Shown here piece after piece: positions 8,658 through 17,361 of a stretch of DNA of 64,000 nt (position 1 is its first letter; each line of letters begins with the position of its first letter). The notes beneath the pieces are model-generated. The model was given only the letters and a program-made list of their open reading frames with translations, was not told the origin of the DNA and searched no databases. The position numbers and the translations under genes are program-made. The DNA comes from Luteolibacter sp. SL250 (GTDB taxonomy: Bacteria; Verrucomicrobiota; Verrucomicrobiia; Verrucomicrobiales; Akkermansiaceae), in contig NZ_CP113054.1 of assembly GCF_026625605.1 (NCBI RefSeq), positions 4,774,001-4,838,000 on the forward strand, read 5' to 3'.

Positions 8658-9568
8658 ATGAAAACCCACCCCCATCCGCGGCACCTCGCCGCCGTCGCTT
8701 CCTGATTGCTCCTCGCCACGCTTTGCCCTGCGGGCGAGAAAAAGGAGCTGACCGACACGCAAGGCAGGAAAATCCAGGCTGACGTCGAGGAACTGACGCC
8801 GGAGGGCGTGCTCAAGGTCCGGGTGGCGGGCAAGGCATTCAACATCCCGCTCGGGAATCTGGTGGAGGAAGACCAGAAGTGGGCGAAGGACTGGGAGGAG
8901 GACCGGAAGGCCGCCGCGGAAGGACAGGAATATGCGAAGGTTCTCTTCGAAGACGACTTCGCCAAAGATGGATTCGGCGAACGGTGGGGCCACTACAAGA
9001 GCGGCAGCGTGGTGAAGGACGGCGTCCTCCAGGGCATCTCGCCCAATGTGGCCGACCATGCAGCGGTGGACAACGTGAAGATCGAGGGCCAGAGCGACAT
9101 CGAGGTGACCGTGAAATTCCGTTTCGCAGGGGAAAAGGCCAAGCAATTCGACATCTGGATGGATGACTGGGCTACAAAGGATCCCACGCCGGCCATATCT
9201 GCCTCGTATCCGTGGGACGCAGCTACGTCTCGATGATGGATGCCAAGGATGGTTTCTTCCGGAAAGACATCTGTGAAAAAAGGGATGCCGGAGTGGAACT
9301 CGACAAGGAAACCCAGAAGATGCTGAAAGAAAAGTCCGCTAGGTTCGACCTGAAGCTGCGGAACCCCGAAGAATGGCACACCCTCACTGTCCGGACCGCC
9401 GGTGACAGCCTCACCGCGCTGGTGGACGGCAAGAAGATCGGCACGCTCCAGGCATCAGGCATCGCCCACGAGACAAAGACGCTGGTCAGCCTGACCACCA
9501 ACGAAGCGGACATCGACTATGATGACTTCGTCATCCGTGGAAAACGCGGCTCCGGACGGAAACGCTGA
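8658..9568 (+). pseudogene. Broken SHD1 plus LamG/DUF1080-like secreted protein gene
   Basis: An ATG at 8658 opens a signal-peptide-like start (MKTHPHPRHLAAVAS) that hits TGA at 8703-8705, and the same frame then continues LLLATLCPAG. Residues after it form an SLA1-homology (SHD1) domain (TDTQGRKIQADVEEL, IPLGNLVEEDQ) and the first half of a jelly-roll domain (DFAKDGFGERWGHYKSG). At 9169-9171 the frame shifts by minus one: DIWMDDW must continue as GYKGSHAGHICLVSVGRSYVSMM, which fits a missing G in a GGG run. The second half then runs to 9568. Two independent lesions suggest a decaying gene, unless one or both are sequence errors. Confidence 0.75.
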
Positions 9569-9660
9569 GCGCCATCACCCCGCCTTCGGGCAACCCGCCA
9601 CTCCAGCAGCCACCATCATCATTGGATGGGTTCCTGACTTCCGGAGCGCGACCTGACAGG

Positions 9661-10407
9661 TCAACGCCAAGCCAACACATCCGTGGGGCCCACATCACAC
9701 TGGTAGCCGTTCTCCCGCAAAAGATCCAGGGTGGCGGCCAGTTCCGCCTTGGGCAGCAGCTTGTGTTCGAAGATCACCGTGTTCGGGTTCCACGCGGTGA
9801 AGTCGATCTGCCGCACGACTTCCGCATCATACCCTTCCGTGTCGATGATGATGACATCCACTTTCTTCGGATCGGCTCCGCCGAGCATCCGGCCCAGCGG
9901 GGAACAGGGCACCTTCATGCAGCGCAACCGCTCATTCAACCGCGGGATCTCACCCATCAACGATTCCACCTGCGAGCGCTCGAATGATCCCACTCCCTTG
10001 GCGTAGGGAGGAAGAGGGTCCTCAGGGGTGTCTTCCAGGAACCAGAAGTCGAGGCTTTCCGCGGTGGCATGCACCGCCGCATTGAGGCAAGTCACCGGCC
10101 AGCCATTGTAGTGCTTCTGCAATTCATGGAAATACTGTGGCACGGGCTCCACCGCGGTGCCTTTCCAGCCATGCCGGATCACAAATGGATAGAGATGATC
10201 GTCGGTAACACCATCATTCGCACCAATGAGCAGAAAAGTCTGCGGCCCCTTCCTGCCAAGACGGGAAAGATGGTCATGGATCATCTGTTCCCCCCTCATC
10301 CATGGCGGCAGCCTCAGGAAAGCGTCACGCAGCCGCCGCTTCACCCGTGGATGCCGGTTCAGCCGGTGACTGGCCTGGCGGGCCAGGGAACGAAGGGGAT
10401 TAGCCAT
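9661..10407 (-). CDS. FkbM-family methyltransferase
   Basis: The 248-residue product has a Rossmann S-adenosylmethionine-binding core: FLLIGANDGVTDD (motif I, residues about 58-70), AVEPVPQYFHEL (the conserved E-P-x-P of the FkbM family) and VDVIIIDTEGYDAEVV (the D-T-E-G motif). These are the three landmarks of FkbM methyltransferases, which methylate sugars or polyketides. The N-terminal 45 residues are very basic. It is the last gene of a minus-strand group with a glycosyltransferase and a second methyltransferase, so methylation of a surface sugar is the likely job. Start is the first ATG; the preceding gene ends 25 bases upstream. Confidence 0.85.
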   Translation of the reverse strand: MANPLRSLARQASHRLNRHPRVKRRLRDAFLRLPPWMRGEQMIHDHLSRLGRKGPQTFLLIGANDGVTDDHLYPFVIRHGWKGTAVEPVPQYFHELQKHYNGWPVTCLNAAVHATAESLDFWFLEDTPEDPLPPYAKGVGSFERSQVESLMGEIPRLNERLRCMKVPCSPLGRMLGGADPKKVDVIIIDTEGYDAEVVRQIDFTAWNPNTVIFEHKLLPKAELAATLDLLRENGYQCDVGPTDVLAWR

Positions 10408-10432
10408 GCGCGATGACTAGAATTTTCATGAC

Positions 10433-11749
10433 TCACCGGCAACTGCTTTCCAAGAGATCCCTTGGAATGACGGATGGAAATCTTTCATGAAGTTCCTGAT
10501 AGGCCGGCCGCAGACGCTCCCGGTCCTCAGCATTTACGAGGACGGGATACGGCCGCCAGTGCGGCTGGGCCAGATCACCCGTCCATGGTCGGCCCTGGCC
10601 GACGGCAGATGTCCTGATGGCAGCCTGGATCTTCTCCAGTGTGACCTGGCTGGAGACATTCTCCACCGCCCAAGCGGCCGAATCCAGCCCCGGCCCTCGG
10701 CTCATCAGCTCGGACAGATCTTCCGCAATCCTCCCCGGACGCAGCAGCATGCCCGTGCGCGCGTTGATATGTGCGGCGGATCCGATGCAGGCATCCGAGC
10801 GCACTGCGGTCGCGCAACCCGCGAACAATGACTCAACCACCGCCACACAGCCACCTTCGCGCCGGCTGATCACCAGGGAAATCCTCGAATCACACTGAAG
10901 GGCCGTCACTTCATCGATCGGGAGCGATTCATGAATCTCCAGCTCCTGGGGCACCCCCATCTCACCGGCCAGGTTCCGGATGGTGGCAGCGGTATTCCTT
11001 CCCTCGTTCTGACCCACCAGCACGATGCGCCAATCAGGGGGAAGCTTCGTCAATGCGCCGAAGAAATCCCAGTGCCTCTTGAACGCACCCCAGTTCGCCA
11101 CCATCAGGATATCCACCCGCCGTTCACCCCATGGTTTGGCCTGTTGGTAGAACACCGGATCCACCCAGTCACAGGCCAGTCCCGGCAAGCAGCGGATCTT
11201 CGGATGCACCGCCGTGATCCGGTCCCTTTCACGGTCATTGGCCGGTTGCACCCACAATCCATCCGGCAAACTTTCCGCAGCCAGGCCCAGCAGAGCGTAG
11301 TCCGTCGGGCACCAACTCGCGGCGAAGAGGATTTCATAGTGCGCGGACAGCCATGCCAGATCCTCCTTGGACAGAGTCAACAGGCGGGCCAGATTGTACT
11401 CGAAATACGTCAGGAGCACCCCCTTCTCCCCATTCGCCCGCGGCTCCTTGAGGATCACGCTGCGCGTCAGCAAGGGTTGTTTCCTGATGATGCCGGGCAA
11501 CCGGGATCTTTCCAGCAATGCTTCCCGCCAGACGCCGGCATCCGCTCCGGTTGACGCGGACCGGAGATCCTTCATGATGCCCCGCCATGCAGGCTCGCGG
11601 TCACAAAGGCTGACTGCGCGCGCCAGAAAGGCCATCCGCTTCGGCCCGCGTGCCAGATGCGCCCTGACCTGCATGCACCGGCCCAGCGCTTCACGCGACC
11701 ACTCCGCGTAGCGCACTTCGTCCTTCAGAGACCGCAACCACCCACTCAT
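10433..11749 (-). CDS. Glycosyltransferase, GT4/group 1-like
   Basis: I choose the ATG at 11747-11749 because it overlaps the upstream methyltransferase stop as ATGA; a start 14 codons earlier would extend into that gene. The 438-residue product has a divergent N-terminal half and a C-terminal GT-B nucleotide-sugar domain: DWRIVLVGQNEGRN, then the acidic signature region ISRREGGCVAVVESLFAGC, then NARTGMLLRPGRIAEDL. This arrangement is typical of retaining GT4-like enzymes. Neighbours (two methyltransferases, an acyltransferase) point to assembly and decoration of a cell-surface glycan. Donor and acceptor are unknown. Confidence 0.8.
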   Translation of the reverse strand: MSGWLRSLKDEVRYAEWSREALGRCMQVRAHLARGPKRMAFLARAVSLCDREPAWRGIMKDLRSASTGADAGVWREALLERSRLPGIIRKQPLLTRSVILKEPRANGEKGVLLTYFEYNLARLLTLSKEDLAWLSAHYEILFAASWCPTDYALLGLAAESLPDGLWVQPANDRERDRITAVHPKIRCLPGLACDWVDPVFYQQAKPWGERRVDILMVANWGAFKRHWDFFGALTKLPPDWRIVLVGQNEGRNTAATIRNLAGEMGVPQELEIHESLPIDEVTALQCDSRISLVISRREGGCVAVVESLFAGCATAVRSDACIGSAAHINARTGMLLRPGRIAEDLSELMSRGPGLDSAAWAVENVSSQVTLEKIQAAIRTSAVGQGRPWTGDLAQPHWRPYPVLVNAEDRERLRPAYQELHERFPSVIPRDLLESSCR

Positions 11750-12480
11750 GCCGGATTCCCGGATTCGGGTTTCTCTCCGAGGAAATTCCAACCCTGGGTG
11801 TTCAGAGGGTCCGGGTCACAGCGATCCAGCCGGATCAGGATCACCTTGAAAAGAAAGCCGAAGCAGGCCTGCCAGAAAAGGATCAGCGGCTTCTTCAACA
11901 CCCCGGGCAATGACAACCCCCTGAGGACGTTCAACGTCCAATGAAGCTGATAGGCCAACAGCGTGAAATGCCCGCCTTGCGCCTGCTCCTTGACGACCTT
12001 CAATCCCGCAGTGTCAAACAACAACCGAAGCCCCAGATTGGTGAAGTTGAAAAAGTTCCAGGGCAGATTGTGCAGAGGTGACGACTGCGGCGTGGTCAGG
12101 AACAGCTTTCCTCCCGGTTTCAGAACCCGCGCCATCTCGCTGACCACCTTCTGCGGATCCATGACATGTTCCAACACCTGGGTGGACAGTACGATGTCAT
12201 AACTGGCGGCCTCGAAAGGCAGATCGGACACATCCGCGACAAAGTCCACTCCGGGTCCTTCGCAGAAGTCGCATGTATGCAGGGTGGCTCCGGTCGCCAG
12301 CAGTTCCTTGCGCAGATATTGCTCCTGCTCCCGTCCGGATCCGGCATCGAGCACCTTGATCCCGGGCTTCATCAATGGCATCGCCTCCTTGCGGATGAAT
12401 TCATGGACGTGCCAGCGCTCAACCTGCATGCGTTCGTGAAACGAATCCGGCAGAAGAAGAGAACCCAAAGATTTGTTCAT
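11746..12480 (-). CDS. Class I SAM-dependent methyltransferase (Methyltransf_11 type)
   Basis: The start is placed at ATG 12478-12480 (MNKSLGSLLLPDSFHERM); a further ATG 15 codons upstream is less likely because it adds a Cys/His/Arg-rich stretch without family character. The 244-residue product has motif I VLDAGSGREQEQ, motif II DFVADVSDLPFEAASYDIV, and the post-motif STQVLEHVMDP followed by MARVLKPGGKLFLTTP. These are standard for small-molecule and glycan methyltransferases. The C-terminal 70 residues are hydrophobic (LLFWQACFGFLFKVILI) and may associate with the membrane. It is translationally coupled to the glycosyltransferase that follows. Confidence 0.85.
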   Translation of the reverse strand: MNKSLGSLLLPDSFHERMQVERWHVHEFIRKEAMPLMKPGIKVLDAGSGREQEQYLRKELLATGATLHTCDFCEGPGVDFVADVSDLPFEAASYDIVLSTQVLEHVMDPQKVVSEMARVLKPGGKLFLTTPQSSPLHNLPWNFFNFTNLGLRLLFDTAGLKVVKEQAQGGHFTLLAYQLHWTLNVLRGLSLPGVLKKPLILFWQACFGFLFKVILIRLDRCDPDPLNTQGWNFLGEKPESGNPA

Positions 12481-12637
12481 GAATAAAGCGTGGACGGCTC
12501 GACCCCTATAGTGGCCGCATTGCATCCGTCAAGCCATCCCCGACAAAGGCACGGGGGGGCCGCCATACAGACGGCCATCCGCTATCTAACAGAAGCATCG
12601 CAGCGTTTCCGGAAAATTCCCCAACCAGACCAAACGA

Positions 12638-14668
12638 TCAATCCGGGCCTGCCGCGTCACCGGAAAACGCCCGCCCCATTTTCTCCCTCAGCAGCGGCAG
12701 GAGGACCAGACGCGTGCCACGGGTGGTCAGATGGTTGCCATCGAAATAGAGCGATACACCATCCTGGGTCGCCCTGTAATGGATGCCATCCGGCTCCAGG
12801 AGATCCTGGGCGGGATCCAGAAAGGTCGCGGGCAAGTTACGTGCGGCCAGCCGTTCGAGCACCCTGTTTTCCCGGAGGTGCCGCTCCCTGGTCTGTCTCC
12901 ACTCTCCACGGGGACCCCATGAAAACCGCCCTTGGGATCCACCGATGAGGCGTGGAACCACGGCGCGGAAATCCGGCACGTCCTGCAGAACCCAGACACG
13001 GCAACCCATCCGCGACAGGTGCAGGATGGTATCCTGCAAGGACGTCTCCAGCAGGTCCTCTTCCGCAGGGGTTTCCGTATAGATGTTCCACCTGGCAGCC
13101 AGAATGACATCCTTGATCCCTGAAGATTTGATGTGCCCGATGGCGGTGTCCGCCCATGCGAGACCATCATAATTATACGTCTTGCTGATCCCGAAGGACG
13201 CCCCCATCACCGGCGGGGTCGCGTTCTGGGCGATCATTTCCGCGACGATGCCATGTTCACGGCAAAACGAATCGAGGGCACCCACCGCATGCATGGCATG
13301 GCTGTCCCCCCACAGCAGGATGCGGGGAGGAAGGGAAGCATCCGGGACACCGAAACGGGGGATCCTTCCCTCCAGGACATCCGCAGCCCGGAGATCCTCG
13401 TTGAAGCCCTTGTCGCCCAAGGCGGCGTTGTTCAGGCGTCCATGCTGGTCCATACGGGAGGGGAACCCGTCCGACACCACCACCGCCCCGGCGATCATGA
13501 CAAGCAATGCCGTGGCGACCCCGGCCAGCCGGAAAATTCCCCGCCGTGTTCCAGCAATCCGCTTTGTGCGGAACGGGGTTTCAATCCAGCGCCATGACAA
13601 CACGGCCAATACCATGGACACAGCCACCTGGATCCAGGCCTCACCCGCTGATGCCGCGGTGCCGTCACGGGCGCCATAATTCCCGAACACCAGCACCGGC
13701 CAATGCCACAGATAGAGCGAGTAGGATATCAATCCGATGAACACCAGCGGCCGCAACGCGAGCAAGCGCCCGGGGATTGTCAGCTTCCAATCCGCCGAAG
13801 CACCGTTCGGGGTATTCGCCCAAATGATGGCTGCCGCACCCAAACATGGCAGCAGCGCCGCAAGGCCGGGGAAGGCCATCCCTCCGTAATACCGATGTAC
13901 GGGCAGCAGCACGCCCGCCAGGCCTGCCCAAGCGGCCACCTCCCTCACCCATCGGGGCGATGCCATGCATGCCGCCGGCAACGCCGCCAACACCGCGCCG
14001 ATCAGCAGTTCCCAGGCCCGTGTCGGCAGAAGGTAGAATGTGGCGGAGAGAATGAAGTCCGAGCGCTCATGACCACGATGCACCCCCAGCGTCGCCAGAA
14101 CGAGACTGGCCAAAGTCGCCGCCAACAACCACCAGACCAGTTTGATCTGCCGCTGCGCCTGCCTGAACCGGTAAAGCATCCACAATCCGAACGGAAAGAA
14201 GATGTAGAACTGCTCCTCCACCGCCAGCGACCACATGTGCAGCAAGGGCTTGAAAGAACCCTCGGCGAAATACCGGTCAGACGGCCAGAAATAGAAATTG
14301 GCCGCCATCGCCGCTTGTGCGAGCGCCGACTTGGCGAGTTTGACGAAATCGGCTGTCAGAGGAAGGAACAAGCCGGCAGCCAAGGTGACGAGAATCACTG
14401 CGGCGCATGCCGGAAAGATCCGCCTCGTCCGGCGCTCCCAGAATGTGACGAACGAGAATGTACCCGCCCTGATATCCCTCATCAACAAGGCGGTGATCAG
14501 ATAGCCGGAGATGACGAAAAAGACATCCACACCGACAAAGCCGCCCGGGCACCCAAGCCCCGCATGATAAAACACGACGACAAGCACCGCCACCGCCCGC
14601 AGCCCGTCAATATCGGGCCGGTACGCTAGATGCGCGGGCTTCCGGGCTTCAGAATTCCCGGGACTCAT
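12638..14668 (-). CDS. OafA/YrhL-type acyltransferase with C-terminal SGNH domain
   Basis: The start at ATG 14666-14668 (MSPGNSEARKPAHLAYRPDIDGLRAVAVL) is preceded by GAGGAACAAGGCC and places the family motif R-x-D-x-x-G-L-R-A close to the N-terminus. The 676-residue product has about ten to eleven membrane helices (residues 20-400), including PGGFVGVDVFFVISGYLI and HMWSLAVEEQFYIFFP, the active-site landmarks of acyltransferase 3. A periplasmic SGNH-hydrolase-like domain follows (LLWGDSHAMH, with DGIHYRATQDGVSLYFDGNHLT near the end giving the Asp/His). Such fusions O-acetylate surface polysaccharide. It heads the minus-strand glycan cluster. Confidence 0.9.
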   Translation of the reverse strand: MSPGNSEARKPAHLAYRPDIDGLRAVAVLVVVFYHAGLGCPGGFVGVDVFFVISGYLITALLMRDIRAGTFSFVTFWERRTRRIFPACAAVILVTLAAGLFLPLTADFVKLAKSALAQAAMAANFYFWPSDRYFAEGSFKPLLHMWSLAVEEQFYIFFPFGLWMLYRFRQAQRQIKLVWWLLAATLASLVLATLGVHRGHERSDFILSATFYLLPTRAWELLIGAVLAALPAACMASPRWVREVAAWAGLAGVLLPVHRYYGGMAFPGLAALLPCLGAAAIIWANTPNGASADWKLTIPGRLLALRPLVFIGLISYSLYLWHWPVLVFGNYGARDGTAASAGEAWIQVAVSMVLAVLSWRWIETPFRTKRIAGTRRGIFRLAGVATALLVMIAGAVVVSDGFPSRMDQHGRLNNAALGDKGFNEDLRAADVLEGRIPRFGVPDASLPPRILLWGDSHAMHAVGALDSFCREHGIVAEMIAQNATPPVMGASFGISKTYNYDGLAWADTAIGHIKSSGIKDVILAARWNIYTETPAEEDLLETSLQDTILHLSRMGCRVWVLQDVPDFRAVVPRLIGGSQGRFSWGPRGEWRQTRERHLRENRVLERLAARNLPATFLDPAQDLLEPDGIHYRATQDGVSLYFDGNHLTTRGTRLVLLPLLREKMGRAFSGDAAGPD

Positions 14669-14865
14669 GGCCTTGTTCCTCAAGTGACAGGAAATCCGCG
14701 ATGACCACCCGGGCTTGTTCGCCCGGGAAGAGGCTGATGCTCTCATCTTCGCTGGATCCCTTGCTTTTCATGGTTTGGTCGTGTGCAGCCAGATCAACCT
14801 GGGTTCCCGCGTCCGGGAATCACTCCGGTTCCCGGAGACCGGATGATCGGCCAAACCCCCGGAAG

Positions 14866-14937
14866 TACCCCCGCCGTGAATCGAACACGGATCTAGAGTT
14901 TAGGAAACCCTCGTTCTATCCATTGAACTACGGAGGC
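14866..14937 (-). tRNA. tRNA-Arg (anticodon CCT)
   Basis: The minus strand folds as a cloverleaf. The acceptor arms are GCCTCCG and CGGGGGT with a G-U first pair. The D stem is GTTC/GAAC, and the anticodon stem is AGGGT/ACTCT around loop TTCCTAA. The T arm is CCGTG-TTCGATT-CACGG. The anticodon CCT reads AGG. The discriminator is A and the 3' CCA is not encoded. It sits between pabB and the acyltransferase gene, immediately downstream of pabB on the same strand. Confidence 0.9.
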
Positions 14938-14963
14938 GTCCGGAAAGGCATTGGGATAGAGTG

Positions 14964-16256
14964 TCAGCCGTCCGGGTGCAAGCTTTGCCAACGCTGGACC
15001 GCCAATCGGATGCCGGCGGCCTTGTGGAGCGTTTCCTCGTACTCCTTTTCCGGATCGGAATCCGCCACGATGCCGGCCCCCACCTGATAGGTCAGTTGGT
15101 TTCCGTCGCGGATGAGCGTGCGGATGGCGATGTTGAAGGAACTTTCCCCGTTGAAGCCCAGCCAGCCGATGGCACCACAGTAGATGCCACGGGGTGCGTC
15201 CTCCAGCTCGCGGATGATCTCCATGGCGCGCTTTTTCGGGGCGCCGGTGATGCTCCCTCCCGGGAAGCAGGCGGCCAGCGCTCCGACGGCGGAGATTTCC
15301 GGGCGGAGGGTGCCCTCCACGGTGGAGACGAGGTGGTGGACCTGGGCCAGGGTTTCCAGGCGCAGCATCCCGGAAACCGACACGCTGCCGAATCCGCAGA
15401 CCTGCCCCAGATCGTTCCGCAGCAGGTCGGTGATCATGACCAGCTCCGAGATCTCCTTGGCGGAGGTCTGCAGTTCGTAGGCGGAGCGCCGGTCCTCGTC
15501 CGGATCCGGGAAGCGGGGGCGCGTGCCTTTGATGGGCTGGGTCTCGATCCCACGCCCGGAGATCTTCAGGAAGGTCTCCGGCGAGGAGCTGAGCACCTCC
15601 CTCCCGTCCAGCGAGAGCCAGGCGGCCATGGGCGCGGGGGAGGCCTCCCGCAGTGATCCATAGAGATCGAACAGCGAGCCGCCGGAAATCTCCGCCCTGA
15701 ACGCTTGGGAAAGATTCACCTGATAGATGTCCCCCGCCGCGATCCATTCCTTCACCCGCTGCACCCCCCCGATGAAACGCTCCCTGCCGGTGAGGGCAGC
15801 GAAATTTCCGATCACGGGTGCGTCTTCCACCCTTCCTTCATCGCGGAGCTCGGACGACAGGCCGCCGGTTTCCCACCAACTGTCGTCATCGTGGCAGTGG
15901 ACCAGCATTTCCCGGTACTCCCCGAAAACGAACCGCCCTTCATAGTCCACCCACCCGCACAGCCCGCCGAGCGGGAAGCCGTAGTCCCGCGCGAAGCCGG
16001 TGCCAGCGGCGTGGGCCTTTTCCAGGATCTGCCGGTCCTGCGGAGAATGGATGCTGCCCTTGAGGATCCTGAGCGGCCGGGCGGCGATGACCGAGATCGT
16101 CCGCCTGCCGCCAAAGGGCATGTGGCCCGCGGAGTCGAAAAAGACCATGCCGGGCAGATGGCGCAGCCGCCGGGCGACCTCCACCGGCGGAAGTCCGTCG
16201 AGGCGCCGCAGGCGGTCCAAAGGTCCGATCAATGATTCCTCCATCCCTGTGCGCAA
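14964..16256 (-). CDS. pabB: Aminodeoxychorismate synthase component I
   Basis: The 430-residue product is a chorismate-utilising enzyme. The decisive residue is Lys243 in PIKGTRPR: this Lys is typical of PabB, whereas anthranilate synthase TrpE has Ala there. Other family blocks are present: GDIYQVNLSQAFRAE, LSSSPETFL, SAKEISELVMITDLLRNDLGQV, HHLVSTVEGTL, PGGSITGAPKKRAMEII and YCGAIGWLG. It makes 4-amino-4-deoxychorismate for folate synthesis using ammonia from a PabA glutaminase, which is not encoded nearby. An internal start four codons in (MEES) is possible. It is a single-domain form, without fused PabA or PabC. Confidence 0.9.
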   Translation of the reverse strand: MRTGMEESLIGPLDRLRRLDGLPPVEVARRLRHLPGMVFFDSAGHMPFGGRRTISVIAARPLRILKGSIHSPQDRQILEKAHAAGTGFARDYGFPLGGLCGWVDYEGRFVFGEYREMLVHCHDDDSWWETGGLSSELRDEGRVEDAPVIGNFAALTGRERFIGGVQRVKEWIAAGDIYQVNLSQAFRAEISGGSLFDLYGSLREASPAPMAAWLSLDGREVLSSSPETFLKISGRGIETQPIKGTRPRFPDPDEDRRSAYELQTSAKEISELVMITDLLRNDLGQVCGFGSVSVSGMLRLETLAQVHHLVSTVEGTLRPEISAVGALAACFPGGSITGAPKKRAMEIIRELEDAPRGIYCGAIGWLGFNGESSFNIAIRTLIRDGNQLTYQVGAGIVADSDPEKEYEETLHKAAGIRLAVQRWQSLHPDG

Positions 16257-16304
16257 AGGAAGACGGGCGCCCCCATGGGTGGCAATTCCGAATTTTTCCC
16301 ACTC

Positions 16305-17192
16305 TTACTCTGCGATGACCGGGAAATAGTCCGGAAACACCGCAACCCGGAAGATCCCTACGGAGCTGGAAAGGGGCGTGGTGAAGACGTGCCGCCCCGG
16401 GCCGGTGATGAAGGTCTGTCCGGGCACGTCCGACCAAGTGAACGGGGCCGTCGTCGTCATCCGCTGCAGATCGGCGGAAAGTCCGGGTGCGGGGGTGAAG
16501 GCGATCCGGAAATCCGACGCGGTGTGGCTCACGTCGAGCCGGGGCGGCGTGACCTTTGGTTCCAACACGAAGTTGTCCATGCCGACCCGCATGTTGAGCG
16601 TGGAACCCTCCACCGGAAAGAAGGTGATGGCCACTCCCTCCACGGACCGGAGGAATTGCTCGTCCGCCAGGATGGTCACCGGCTCGGCATCGTCGAAATG
16701 GGTCCAGGTTTCCTCCATCCCGAAGCGGACGAACTCCTGCCAGCCCTCCGCGGAGAAATCCGCCCACGTGTAGGGCACACTATAATACCACCGCTTCACC
16801 CCGTCCGGCCCCTTCGTGAAGATGCCGCAGTCCACTTTTTCGAATTCATCCAGATCCTCGATGAAGAGGTCCACGGTGATGGAATCCACGTTCGCCGCCA
16901 CGAAATCCCCGACATAGGCACCATCCGCCGTGACCTGGTCAGCCGAGAATTCCAAGACGGCATCCCCGTCGTGGTAGAACCAGATATGCTCCTGGTCCGC
17001 CGTGGAATCCCACGACGGCAGGTAGTAATCTTCCCTTCCCCAGTCGTAGACCAGCCATTCATCCGCATTTTTCTTGGTTGGAAATTGCTCCCAAGCGGCG
17101 GAAACCGCGGCTTCCGCGAGGGTTCCGAAGGTGACGAAAATGATTCCCGCCAGCCATCTCGCTCCGGAAAATCCTCTGGTTCCGACTTTCAT
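16305..17192 (-). CDS. Secreted protein of unknown function
   Basis: I start this gene at ATG 17190-17192 ([28 protein letters not shown]), because it begins directly with a signal peptide and avoids overlap with the fusA promoter region; the open frame extends upstream only because of high GC. The 295-residue product has beta-rich, aspartate-rich sequence ([36 protein letters not shown]) that resembles a carbohydrate-binding jelly roll, then a C-terminal segment ([18 protein letters not shown]) like the short beta modules common at the ends of verrucomicrobial secreted proteins. No catalytic motif is visible. It is divergent from fusA. Confidence 0.65.
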   Translation of the reverse strand: MKVGTRGFSGARWLAGIIFVTFGTLAEAAVSAAWEQFPTKKNADEWLVYDWGREDYYLPSWDSTADQEHIWFYHDGDAVLEFSADQVTADGAYVGDFVAANVDSITVDLFIEDLDEFEKVDCGIFTKGPDGVKRWYYSVPYTWADFSAEGWQEFVRFGMEETWTHFDDAEPVTILADEQFLRSVEGVAITFFPVEGSTLNMRVGMDNFVLEPKVTPPRLDVSHTASDFRIAFTPAPGLSADLQRMTTTAPFTWSDVPGQTFITGPGRHVFTTPLSSSVGIFRVAVFPDYFPVIAE

Positions 17193-17361
17193 CAGGGGTG
17201 GGACGGACGGGCGGCCGGGTTTATTCGATCCGATTTCCGCCATCCACGGGCGGAATCCGGGTAAAATCCGCGAGTTGGGGATTGCCAAATTCTCTGCCTC
17301 GACTAAGCAGTTCCGCCCCGGCGCGAAAACCGTCGCCCCGCCAACCGAAGCCACCAAACGC

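Noticed and set aside
10433-14668. Secondary-metabolite cluster because of the FkbM name
   Set aside because: There are no polyketide or peptide synthetase genes; the glycosyltransferase and acyltransferase neighbours fit surface glycan modification better.
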